A stretch of 14,492 nt of DNA from Bacteroidia bacterium (GCA_905373665.1 CAJPTV010000056.1:1-14492); one strand, 5' to 3'; shown: positions 1 to 7,061, counted from the stretch's first letter. Program-made: numbers and translations. The notes: generated from the letters alone by a model not told the origin.

Positions 1-2532
1 AAAAAGGACTGGAAAAGAGAATTGAAAAGTGTGGGGAGTTTGTGCAATACTCCCAAGAATGCGAAAGTCTTAGCAACGGGACATCTTGCTGCTATTACCC
101 ATTTAGCTTCATTTACCTCTGAGGGGGTTGAAATCGTAGTGCCTGATGAAGGGAAGTTTGATGTAGGGAAACATGCTATCGTTGACAAGGAGGGGAAAGT
201 CGCGAAGGAGGTGCGGATAGGGCTTCCTATTACAAAGTATCCTCTCTACATCGCTGGTACGCAGGTCACGGACGAGAATTGCAATGATTTAAGTAAGATA
301 ACTGGGGTATGGAAGGATGCATCAACGAGTTACTTCAGATATAACCCTGTTATGAAGACCCTAACGATGAGTTATATTCATATAACGGGTAAGGGCGATA
401 AAAATGCGATTTATAATGAAGGGATCGATGGACTAAAGATTGTACTATTAAGCTCCAGGAATCGCTTAAAGGCAACTAATGCACCAGCGCTTTTGTGTAC
501 AGCTTCTACAGAGCTGGAGGGGGATGGTTCTCTTACCATAGAGAGTGAAAATGACATCGCTGTGTTGAGTAAAAATGTAGGACTCTCTATTTCAGATATT
601 GAGCTCTCTGCAAAAGGAACATTTGGGATTGCCGGAGAGAATAGTACACCAAACGAGACGCTTGTTCTGAAGAATGCGAAAATCACCGCAACGGGGAGTA
701 TCGGCGGTATTGCAAAATGGGCTTCATGGACGACGGAGTATTGCGAAATCGTAGCACCCGATGGTGGGAAGTTTGATGAAACGCAACACGCCGTAGTTGA
801 CAAGGATGGAGGTGTGGCGAAGGAGGTGAAGCTAGCGTCTACTGCAGCAAAATACCCAATTCGCATAGCAGGCAGGATCGTCACAGAACGCAACTGCAAT
901 GATTTCACGGGTATTGAAGGGATTACGGTTGCTGCAGGTGGGGAGTTCAAGTACGACCCAAAAGCAAAGATTCTGACGATGAAGGATGTGACTATGAGTG
1001 TTTATGGTGAATCTCTTATTAACCATAGCATAGCTGGGCTAAAGATTGTGGTTTCGGGCACGAATCGTTTAATGGCGACCTATCGCCCCGCTTTGTTATG
1101 TAGTGCTTCTACAGAGTTCGAGGGGCAGGGGTCGCTCACTATAGCAAGTAGTTCTTCGGCTATTCTCATTTCAAATCAAGTAACGCTCACTATTTCAGAT
1201 ATCACGCTGGAGGTAAATGCGAATTCGGGGATTTGTGGAACAGATGGTACATCGGATGAGAAGCTTACTCTGAAGAATGCGAAAGTCACGATAACGGGGG
1301 GCGAAGAAGGAATTGTAGATTTAGCTTCATTTAGCACAGAAGGGGTTGAAATTCTAGTGCCTGATGGAGGAAGGTTTGATGAAATGAAACACGCTGTGGT
1401 GGACGCTGAGGGTAATATCGCAAAAGAGGTAACGATCGGCAAGAAGGAGGCTCCGGCTATCTTCTCTATTACGCCTTCTTCCTTGGAAGCGGTAGGTGCT
1501 GCGGGGGGGACACCCACAGTAGCGCTGAGTAGTAATAAAGCGTGGAAATTGACGCTTAATCCGTCAACAACGGATTGGGTAACCCCTTCAGCGACGAGCG
1601 GGACGGGAGATGCGAATATCATCTTTACTGTGGTAAAGAATGAGACGAGTGCTGTACGTACGGTAACTGTAACCTTCACACAGGAAGAAACCAACAAGAG
1701 GCTGAGCGTAAGCATTACGCAGGTGGCTTTGGGCAATACGACGATTCCTCTTACGGAGCTTTCCTTTACTCAAGCTGCGATTCCCCTCAAGGTGGAGTCT
1801 ACGGTATCTCTTCTTGAGTTCCTTAAGTTTCAACCATCGAATGCGACCAACAAGAGGGTAATGTGGTCAGTGACCTCTGGTGCGGATAAACTCGAAAAGG
1901 TGGACGATAATGGAAATTTCAAAGGAAAGGCTGTCGGGGAGGCGAAGGTAACGGTTACGAGTGAAGAGGGAAGCCATACGGCAGAGATAACCATCAATGT
2001 ACAGAACGAGGATGTTGTGGTAAAGTCCGTTATCGTCACCCCTGCTTTTTTCACCTGTGCTATAGGAGGTAAGCAACAGCTCTCGGTATCTGTAACCCCT
2101 GCAACGGCAACGAATAAGACAGCAACTTGGGCGGTAACTGCAGGGGCGGATGTCGTATCGGTGGATGGAGCGGGCTTAGTTACAGCGCTCAAGGAAGGTA
2201 GTGCTACGGTAACTGCTACGGTAGGTGGGAAGACGGCGCAATGTATGGTGACCGTCAGTGCCGCTTCTGAACCACTGGCAGTAGAAGATGCCGTATTAGC
2301 CACGCTCGCTGTTGCACCGAACCCTTTCACCACCCAGTTGCGGATAGTGAACCCAACGGGGGTAGCAGCGACTTATGAACTGGTAACTCTTTCGGGTGTT
2401 GTAGTACGTTCAGGAGCGTTTAACGCCACCGAGGTGTTTGTCGATACCGAAGCGCTCCCAGCAGGGCTCTATTTCGTGCGTTTGACGGGGCAAAATGGCG
2501 CGAAAAGGGTCGAGAAGGTATTCAAGTACTAG
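1..2532 (+). CDS. T9SS-sorted surface protein with beta-rich repeats, BACON-like and Big2 domains (5' partial)
   Basis: The reading frame is open from base 1, so the true start and the signal peptide lie upstream. Numbering residues from the TTG at 22, the N-terminal part is built of about 200-residue units: the tail of one unit (to about residue 67), a full unit at about 68-273 and another at about 274-473. Each full unit runs KYPhxIAGxxVT...NCNDh, a YxPxxKxLTM strand, a GLKIV strand, PALLC.AST, GSLTI, SIxDI, LKNAK, then a closing VPDGGxFD...HAVVD. A BACON-like domain follows at about 475-570. Two Big2-like Ig domains come next (about 575-665 and 668-750), each with a TNK..W.VT.GAD stretch. 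The last 80 residues form a type A T9SS sorting domain: APNPF near its start, LPAGLYFVRL, and a terminal KVFKY. I infer export through the outer membrane and attachment to the cell surface, probably as an adhesin or sugar-binding protein. The ligand is unknown. The closest structural analogy I can offer for the units is a beta-helix or beta-solenoid. Confidence 0.85.
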   Translation, partial: KKDWKRELKSVGSLCNTPKNAKVLATGHLAAITHLASFTSEGVEIVVPDEGKFDVGKHAIVDKEGKVAKEVRIGLPITKYPLYIAGTQVTDENCNDLSKITGVWKDASTSYFRYNPVMKTLTMSYIHITGKGDKNAIYNEGIDGLKIVLLSSRNRLKATNAPALLCTASTELEGDGSLTIESENDIAVLSKNVGLSISDIELSAKGTFGIAGENSTPNETLVLKNAKITATGSIGGIAKWASWTTEYCEIVAPDGGKFDETQHAVVDKDGGVAKEVKLASTAAKYPIRIAGRIVTERNCNDFTGIEGITVAAGGEFKYDPKAKILTMKDVTMSVYGESLINHSIAGLKIVVSGTNRLMATYRPALLCSASTEFEGQGSLTIASSSSAILISNQVTLTISDITLEVNANSGICGTDGTSDEKLTLKNAKVTITGGEEGIVDLASFSTEGVEILVPDGGRFDEMKHAVVDAEGNIAKEVTIGKKEAPAIFSITPSSLEAVGAAGGTPTVALSSNKAWKLTLNPSTTDWVTPSATSGTGDANIIFTVVKNETSAVRTVTVTFTQEETNKRLSVSITQVALGNTTIPLTELSFTQAAIPLKVESTVSLLEFLKFQPSNATNKRVMWSVTSGADKLEKVDDNGNFKGKAVGEAKVTVTSEEGSHTAEITINVQNEDVVVKSVIVTPAFFTCAIGGKQQLSVSVTPATATNKTATWAVTAGADVVSVDGAGLVTALKEGSATVTATVGGKTAQCMVTVSAASEPLAVEDAVLATLAVAPNPFTTQLRIVNPTGVAATYELVTLSGVVVRSGAFNATEVFVDTEALPAGLYFVRLTGQNGAKRVEKVFKY
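223..840 (+). repeat. Full protein-level repeat unit A of the surface protein
   Basis: This segment codes for about 206 residues and aligns along its length with the following segment at 841-1440. Shared landmarks are KYPhxIAG, NCNDh, GLKIVh, RhxAThxPALLC.AST, GSLTI, LKNAK and GGKFD...HAVVD. Its 15-base stretch at 670-684 (aagaatgcgaaaatc) differs by one base from those at 55-69 and 1273-1287, which are identical to each other (aagaatgcgaaagtc). The units therefore look like intragenic duplications that have since diverged. Confidence 0.8.
841..1440 (+). repeat. Full protein-level repeat unit B of the surface protein
   Basis: This is the second complete copy of the roughly 200-residue unit described for 223-840. 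The C-terminal tail of a third, more upstream unit is visible at about 55-222, ending VPDEGKFD...HAIVDKEG. After unit B the architecture changes to Ig-like domains. The first 50 or so bases of the window do not align well with the unit, so the upstream boundary cannot be placed. Confidence 0.75.
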
Positions 2533-2556
2533 TCTTGTGTAAATAGAGCGCGAGAA

Positions 2557-2588
2557 CCGCCCGCTTCTAGGTAACTAGAGGCGGGCGG
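2557..2588 (+). terminator. 14-bp GC-rich hairpin after the surface protein gene
   Basis: Bases 2557-2570 pair with 2575-2588 over 14 positions, with a single G-T wobble, around a GTAA loop (a GNRA-type tetraloop). It starts 24 bases after the stop codon at 2530-2532. No T-tract follows; the sequence runs straight into the GC-rich repeat at 2592. A transcription terminator or a 3'-end-protecting stem are both possible. Confidence 0.65.
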
Positions 2589-2591
2589 GCG

Positions 2592-2616
2592 CTAAGGGCG
2601 CGCGGCCCAGTGGGCG
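2592..2616 (+). repeat. CTAAGGGCG-core repeat, copy 1
   Basis: The copy reads CTAAGGGCG, then CGCGGCCCAGTGGG. It keeps the core and the AGTGG word seen in copy 2, but only four base pairs of the stem around TAAGGGC can form here. It abuts the terminator-like hairpin of gene 1 and is followed by the satellite motif at 2641-2653. Confidence 0.6.
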
Positions 2617-2761
2617 CAATGTGCGGTAAAATGCAAATCACCTAGGCAGCACGAGGTGTGAGATTTAGAAAAACATAAAGAGGTATTTTGATAACGAACT
2701 AGTAAATATTGTGTATAATAAAATAAGAAAGAGTGTATAAAACAGGGGTGCGAAGGGGGTG

Positions 2762-2802
2762 AAAAATAAAAAAAAAGGCTAGGCAGACACAGTCTGCCTG
2801 CC
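2762..2802 (-). terminator. Canonical intrinsic terminator, minus strand
   Basis: AGGCAGAC at 2781-2788 pairs with GTCTGCCT at 2792-2799 around a 3-base loop, and GGC at 2777-2779 pairs with GCC at 2800-2802 with T2780 bulged. Read on the minus strand, the stem is followed directly by nine T, then ATTTTT. This is the best-formed intrinsic terminator in the window. It lies about 430 bases beyond the stop codon of the minus-strand nitroreductase gene, so it implies either a long 3' untranslated region or a separate minus-strand non-coding RNA. Confidence 0.7.
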
Positions 2803-2898
2803 GTGAGCCTACGGTCTGTCTGCCGTCTGCCCACAGTCTGCGCCGAATTTTGTAGGTGGAGAAGAGGGTCGAATTAAGGAAAAGATAAAGTGGCGGTC

Positions 2899-2928
2899 CT
2901 AAGGGCGGACGGCTCAGTGGTGGAGGAG
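2899..2928 (+). repeat. CTAAGGGCG-core repeat, copy 2
   Basis: The copy reads CTAAGGGCGGACGGCTCAGTGG followed by TGGAGGAG. Bases 2893-2899 can pair with 2907-2913 around the seven-base loop TAAGGGC, with one mismatch. The stem sequence differs from that of copy 3 but still pairs, which looks like compensatory change. No satellite GCACG motif was found after this copy. Confidence 0.6.
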
Positions 2929-3003
2929 AGGCGTGCGATTTGATGACGGAGAGGAGTATATGTCTTTGAGAGGCGGTTTTTCGCATCGATTCATTATGCG
3001 GCG

Positions 3004-3032
3004 CTAAGGGCGCGCCGCCCGTGGTTGAGGAG
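3004..3032 (+). repeat. CTAAGGGCG-core repeat, copy 3
   Basis: The 29-base copy starts CTAAGGGCGCGCCGCCCG and ends GTTGAGGAG. It matches copy 4 at 28 of 29 positions. GCGGCGC at 2998-3004 pairs perfectly with GCGCCGC at 3012-3018 around the loop TAAGGGC. The satellite motif follows at 3061-3073. Confidence 0.7.
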
Positions 3033-3152
3033 GGGCGAGGGAAGAGTAAGAGTAAAATCACAGAGGCTGCACGTTGTTCCGAGTTTCGGTCGAAAGCACG
3101 CTACACCCCTACAAAAGACTGAGATACAGTGATTTTAGCGCTAATGACGATC

Positions 3153-3181
3153 CTAAGAGCGCGCCGCCCGTGGTTGAGGAG
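3153..3181 (+). repeat. CTAAGGGCG-core repeat, copy 4
   Basis: This 29-base copy differs from copy 3 only by A for G at the sixth base (CTAAGA). The bases to its left do not complement the right arm, so the hairpin of copies 2 and 3 is lost here. The satellite motif follows at 3210-3222, inside the terminator-like stem of the nitroreductase gene. Confidence 0.7.
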
Positions 3182-3213
3182 AATCGCGGGATGTGGGAAA
3201 TGTTAATAACCTA

Positions 3214-3232
3214 GACGGCACGGCGTGCCGCC
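3214..3232 (-). terminator. Hairpin immediately after the nitroreductase stop
   Basis: On the minus strand GGCGGCAC pairs with GTGCCGTC around the loop GCC: eight pairs including one G-T. It begins four bases after the stop codon at 3236-3238. No T-run follows directly (TAGGTTATTAACATTT). It may be a weak terminator, with read-through caught at 2762-2802. Confidence 0.45.
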
Positions 3233-3235
3233 TTT

Positions 3236-4012
3236 CTACGCCTCTACAGAAGATGGGTTTTGTCTTTTGAGATACTTTTCTTCAAATCCCTGCAATTGCA
3301 ATATACGCATGATCTCTTGCGAAAGGTGCATGTAATTAGCTGCTGGGTATTCCTTTTCCATTATAAGTTGCGCAAGATTCGTACACCCTGACGTACGCAC
3401 CCGCTCGAGATAAAATGGGTCATTTTCTAGGGGGGCGTACAGCGCTTCTATTTGTGCTGGTGTGAATGGGCTGTAACGCTCGTAATGCACTATCCCCTCC
3501 AAGGATAAACGCGGGCGAAGGGACGGGGTCTCTGCAGGATACCCTAACGACATGGTCAAGATGGGGATTACACCACGTGGTAGCGCAAGCTCGTGAATGA
3601 TTGACTCAAGATTGTAAAGCACCGTCCCGAGGAAGCAGTACCCTAACCCCGCATCTTCAGCCGCCACTGCCACATTTTGAGCAAAAAGCATGGCATCGAG
3701 ACTCGCATTGTAAAACCCCATGAGGTTCAAGTGCCCACACGCCGTGCCGCGTGCCTCACTCCACGCCGAAAGCCGATTGTAGTCCACGCAAAAGGTCAGT
3801 AGCACAGGTGCACCCTTTACCATCGGCTGATTAAAATGAAGCGGTGCAAGACGCGCCTTCATCTCTTCCTCTTGGGTCACGATGACCGAGTAGCTCTGAA
3901 TATTCCCCGTATTAGAGGCACGAATGCCTGCCGTTAAGAGCGTGTCTAAAACTTCTTGAGAAACGGGCGCTTCGGTGTATGCGCGAATCGAGCGATGTGT
4001 CTTATAGTCCAT
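3236..4012 (-). CDS. NfsA-like FMN-dependent nitroreductase
   Basis: The 258-residue cytoplasmic product belongs to the nitroreductase superfamily, which uses FMN and NAD(P)H to reduce nitroaromatics, quinones or related electrophiles. Visible family signatures are HRSIRAY at residues 6-12, RASNTGNIQSYS at 31-42, AAEDAGLGYCFLG at 117-129, LTMSLGYPAE at 152-161 and RPRLSLEGIVHYERY near 166-180. The last resembles the RPRLPLE-VVH segment of NfsA. About 70 residues follow, somewhat like the C-terminal part of NfsA. I chose the ATG at 4010-4012 over the GTG directly before it. The gene is divergent from the M16 peptidase gene and carries a good -7 box upstream. The physiological substrate cannot be told from sequence. 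Confidence 0.9.
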   Translation of the reverse strand: MDYKTHRSIRAYTEAPVSQEVLDTLLTAGIRASNTGNIQSYSVIVTQEEEMKARLAPLHFNQPMVKGAPVLLTFCVDYNRLSAWSEARGTACGHLNLMGFYNASLDAMLFAQNVAVAAEDAGLGYCFLGTVLYNLESIIHELALPRGVIPILTMSLGYPAETPSLRPRLSLEGIVHYERYSPFTPAQIEALYAPLENDPFYLERVRTSGCTNLAQLIMEKEYPAANYMHLSQEIMRILQLQGFEEKYLKRQNPSSVEA

Positions 4013-4065
4013 CACAATCTATCTTTTTGATTATAAACGACCTTCAGAGGTACTAGGTGGACGGG

Positions 4066-4073
4066 CAAAGATA
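4066..4073 (-). promoter_or_regulatory. Bacteroidota -7 box for the nitroreductase gene
   Basis: The minus strand reads TATCTTTG, an exact match to the TAnnTTTG -7 consensus of the Bacteroidota housekeeping sigma factor. It lies about 55 bases upstream of the ATG at 4012, implying a leader of roughly 45 bases. No clear TTTG -33 element is seen at the usual spacing. Confidence 0.5.
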
Positions 4074-4103
4074 CCCAGAAATGGGCAACTCCCCACACTT
4101 CCA

Positions 4104-4122
4104 GTAAAGTTTATAACTTTAC
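4104..4122. promoter_or_regulatory. Perfect 8-3-8 palindrome between divergent genes (candidate operator)
   Basis: GTAAAGTT at 4104-4111 and AACTTTAC at 4115-4122 are exact reverse complements separated by TAT. The site lies between the nitroreductase and M16 promoters. The right arm contains TAACTTTA, one base off the TAnnTTTG -7 box, on the strand of the M16 gene. A dimeric regulator bound here could block that promoter and influence the divergent one. No regulator gene is adjacent, so its identity is open. Confidence 0.4.
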
Positions 4123-4176
4123 CCTCAACTCTGAGGAGGGATATAGCGCTTCAGGGGGTGTTACAATTGACTGTTT

Positions 4177-7050
4177 ATGAAATTCTTGCGTCTCACATTC
4201 GTGCTCCTTATGTGTGCTGCATTCCCGCTCTTAGGCTACGCAACACAAGCAGAAAAGCCAGTGCTTTATACCCTTTCTAATGGGATGCGCGTCCTCCTAG
4301 ACCCCTTTCCTACCTCTGACAAAGTCTTCGGAGGGATTGTCGTGAACGTCGGAGGAAAACATGAGTCGCCCGACGCTACGGGCTTAGCACACTACCAAGA
4401 ACACATGCTCTTTAAGGGCACGGAGGAACTCGGCACGTCTGATTGGGCTGCGGAGAAACCACACATCGATAAGATCTTTGCGCTGTACGACCAGCTCGGA
4501 CGCGCCACTTCTAAGAAGGAGATCGATTCCCTCCAGAAGGCTATTAACGCCGAGTCGGTCGCTGCCTCGAAATATGTGATAGTGAACGAATTCGATAAGC
4601 TTATCAAACAAGCTGGCGGAACGGCGATGAACGCCACCACCTCGTGGGACGGAACGGTCTATTTCAACGCCTTCCCAGCCTCCGAGATGGAAAAATGGAT
4701 GGCGCTCTATGCACACCGTTTCGAGCGTCCCGTTTTCCGTGGCTTCCAAGCCGAACTCGAAGTAGTCTACGAAGAACAGAATGCCGCCGTGGACAATATT
4801 GCTAGCCGCGTCTACGAGCAGTTTTTAGCTGCGTTTTACCCCAATCACCCCTACGGCTCGCGTTCGCTCATCGGTACGATCGAGCACCTTAAGCGCCCTT
4901 CGCTCACCAAGATGCGCGACTTCTTCAATACCTACTATGTTCCCAACAATATGATGTTGGTACTTTCGGGGAACTTCGAGGTCGAACAAGCTAAGCCTCT
5001 AATCGAGCGCTATTTTGGCAAGTGGCAGTCGAAACCGCTTCCCACCTATACGCCTGTCAAAGAACCTCCTTTCAAGGGGCGACAGGTCGTCTCGGTGCGT
5101 AGCTTTCCCATTCGCGCAGGCGCGCTTTCCTTCCGCGACCCGGAGCTTACTCCCCAAGAGAATGTGACCGAGGACATCCTTACAGCCCTCCTTACCAACT
5201 CGGCAGAAACGGGGAAGCTTGACAGCCTCTCGCTTTCTGGAAAAGTGATGGCAGCGCTTGCCCTTCGCTTTCCATTGGCAGAGCAGAGCGGCTTGGCTGT
5301 GGTTTTTGTCCCCAAAATCTTCGGACAGCAGTTCTCTACCGCCGAACGTTTCGTTTGGTGGGCTATCGACGATCTCCGTATGGGGCGCTTCTCCGATACG
5401 GCACTCGCCGTGGCTAAGCTTTCTAAGCTGATGGAGTGGGAAAAGAATATGGAAGAACCCGCACTTCGTTTCGCAGCTTGGAGTGAAATGTCGATGAAAG
5501 GACAAACGATGGCGGATGTGTTGGATTACAAGGAGCGTCTTAATGCCGTCACGCGCGAAGACATTGTCGCCCTTGCCAATCGACTCTTCCAGCCGAACTA
5601 CCTTCTTTTCCGTAATAAAATGGGCTTTGCTGGGGGCGAAAAGATTGCTAAACCAGACTACAAACCCGTCATAGCTGCTGCCAAAGGAACGTCGCGCTTC
5701 GCTGATAGCTTAAACCGCATTCCTTCTCTGCGCAGCGAGTGGACGCCCATTACCGAAGGTAAAGAGTACACGAAGCGCGAGCTCGCACGTGGTGGCGCAC
5801 TGTTTGCTGCACCAAACCCCATCAACGATATTTTTACACTGCGATTGCAGTATTACAACTATCCGCCCGATTTTGTAAAAAAGGTTTCTTATTTAGAAGC
5901 CATGGACAATGCTGCGCCTGATGGGCTTACGCTTCAGGCTTTCAAGGAGCAGTTGGGGCTCATCGGGGCGTCTATTTCTGTGGCGGCAGATAGCAAGTCG
6001 CTCACTATCGCCGTGCAGGGGTTGGAAGAACATTATGCCGCAACGATAGACTATCTCCAGCGTTTTCTCGCTTCTGCGCACCTTGACAAGCAGGAGAAGG
6101 AGACCGTCATTCGTAATGCACAAGCGGCTTGGAAGGTACAGCGCAAATCGGCTGAATTCCAAGTAGAAGCCTTAGAGGAGTATGCACGTCGGGGGAAGGG
6201 AAGTTCCTATTTGCAAAGTGCGACTTTCAAGGAATTACGTTCGACCCCGACCTCACGCTTTGACTCTATTTTCCAAGACGCCCTTGCTTACCCTTGCGAC
6301 GTCTATTACGTAGGGCGTAAGTCGGCTGATGAGCTTGTGGCGGACTGTCAGCGTATCCTCCCCAAAGTACAAAATGCGGCAGTTGTTCCGCAAAAGGAGG
6401 AATGGCAACCCACAGAAGACGTTGATATTCTTTTCTTTGCTAACAAGAAGGCTACGCAAGCGAAAATCTCTATTCTCCAGCGGGTGGAGGATTATACGCC
6501 GCAGTCAGAACCCTATCGGATGCTCTTGAACTCCTATCTTAGTGATGGGTTTAGCGGCTTGCTTCTCCAAGAAATTCGTGAGTTCCGTTCGTTGGCTTAT
6601 ACCACCTACGGCTATCTTAACTACCCTTTCCGACCAGAGTTTAACACCTTTTTCCAAGGAAAGTTAGAGACCCAAGGAGATAAAACCCTCGAAGCTCTAG
6701 AACTTTACTTGCGCCTTGTTGATTCGATGCCCGCTTACCCTGAGCGTCTTCCTGAGGCTAAGACCAATATTATCAACCGATTGGCTCAGATTGTACCCTC
6801 CTTCAGATCCTTGCCAAAGTATGCTGCCTTTCTGGATCGAATCGGTTTCAAAGCTGACCCCCGACTCGCAACGCGCGAACAGCTCCCGGGGATCTCGTGG
6901 GAGCAGTTCTATGCTTACTACCAGCGGCAGTTCGGAGCTCGTAAGCGACTGATAACCATCGTCGGAGACCCGCGTACGATCAACCTAAAACGCCTCAAAG
7001 AGCGATACCGTGTCCGCGAGGTGAAACTTAAAGACTTGGTGCGCAACTAG
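4177..7050 (+). CDS. Secreted M16-family zinc metallopeptidase (insulinase/pitrilysin type)
   Basis: The 957-residue protein starts with a signal peptide (MKFLRLTF, hydrophobic core, then YATQA), so it acts outside the inner membrane, probably in the periplasm. The inverted zinc motif HYQEH is at residues 72-76: H72 and H76 bind zinc and E75 is the catalytic base. The distal acidic ligand is expected in ELEVVYEE at 193-200. The spacing between the motifs is longer than in many relatives because of an inserted helical stretch at about 88-145. The length fits a two-half M16 protein with an active N-terminal half and a degenerate C-terminal half that closes over the substrate. M16 enzymes cut peptides and unfolded segments. 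The start ATG is supported by the signal peptide. A PAS gene and a tricorn-type protease follow on the same strand, so a shared role in peptide use is plausible. Confidence 0.93.
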   Translation: MKFLRLTFVLLMCAAFPLLGYATQAEKPVLYTLSNGMRVLLDPFPTSDKVFGGIVVNVGGKHESPDATGLAHYQEHMLFKGTEELGTSDWAAEKPHIDKIFALYDQLGRATSKKEIDSLQKAINAESVAASKYVIVNEFDKLIKQAGGTAMNATTSWDGTVYFNAFPASEMEKWMALYAHRFERPVFRGFQAELEVVYEEQNAAVDNIASRVYEQFLAAFYPNHPYGSRSLIGTIEHLKRPSLTKMRDFFNTYYVPNNMMLVLSGNFEVEQAKPLIERYFGKWQSKPLPTYTPVKEPPFKGRQVVSVRSFPIRAGALSFRDPELTPQENVTEDILTALLTNSAETGKLDSLSLSGKVMAALALRFPLAEQSGLAVVFVPKIFGQQFSTAERFVWWAIDDLRMGRFSDTALAVAKLSKLMEWEKNMEEPALRFAAWSEMSMKGQTMADVLDYKERLNAVTREDIVALANRLFQPNYLLFRNKMGFAGGEKIAKPDYKPVIAAAKGTSRFADSLNRIPSLRSEWTPITEGKEYTKRELARGGALFAAPNPINDIFTLRLQYYNYPPDFVKKVSYLEAMDNAAPDGLTLQAFKEQLGLIGASISVAADSKSLTIAVQGLEEHYAATIDYLQRFLASAHLDKQEKETVIRNAQAAWKVQRKSAEFQVEALEEYARRGKGSSYLQSATFKELRSTPTSRFDSIFQDALAYPCDVYYVGRKSADELVADCQRILPKVQNAAVVPQKEEWQPTEDVDILFFANKKATQAKISILQRVEDYTPQSEPYRMLLNSYLSDGFSGLLLQEIREFRSLAYTTYGYLNYPFRPEFNTFFQGKLETQGDKTLEALELYLRLVDSMPAYPERLPEAKTNIINRLAQIVPSFRSLPKYAAFLDRIGFKADPRLATREQLPGISWEQFYAYYQRQFGARKRLITIVGDPRTINLKRLKERYRVREVKLKDLVRN

Positions 7051-7061
7051 ATTCTTTTTCC

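Larger units (their letters stand above)
2533..3235. other. Gene-free, repeat-rich intergenic region
   Basis: I see no convincing gene here. Short minus-strand open frames exist, but their products are low-complexity (runs of L, F, P, S) and lie across the repeats. The region holds a hairpin after gene 1 (2557-2588), four CTAAGGGCG-core repeats (2592, 2899, 3004, 3153), a satellite motif GCACG (2641-2653, 3061-3073, 3210-3222), a cluster of GTCTGCC words (2782-2838), a canonical minus-strand terminator (2762-2802) and a hairpin just after the nitroreductase stop (3214-3232). A stretch at about 2660-2775 is AT-rich and contains two GTGTATAA words. The mixture of GC-rich repeats and AT-rich spacers suggests decayed dispersed repeats or a structured non-coding transcript. 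Confidence 0.7.

Noticed and set aside
27..40. A 14-base match (AAGTGTGGGGAGTT) with the minus strand at 4087-4100
   Set aside because: About one 14-base match per window of this size is expected by chance when both orientations count, and no further similarity extends from it.
34..54. Inverted repeat GGGAGT...ACTCCC inside the first gene
   Set aside because: The arms are only six bases with a nine-base gap, within coding sequence at the window edge, so there is no basis for a functional call.
2699..2740. TATAATA as a sigma-70-like -10 box
   Set aside because: Bacteroidota use TAnnTTTG instead, the stretch is simply AT-rich, and no gene follows.
2782..2838. GTCTGCC cluster considered as a CRISPR array
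   Set aside because: The words are seven bases long with irregular, very short spacing, and no cas gene is present.
2592..3061. Two overlapping minus-strand open frames in the repeat region (2592-2834 and 2699-3061)
   Set aside because: The products are low-complexity, rich in L, F, P and S, cross the terminator and repeats, and resemble no protein family.
2581..3235. Possible tRNA, tmRNA or RNase P RNA in the gene-free region
   Set aside because: I saw no cloverleaf with a T-arm GGTTC-type sequence, no tag-coding frame and none of the RNase P conserved segments.
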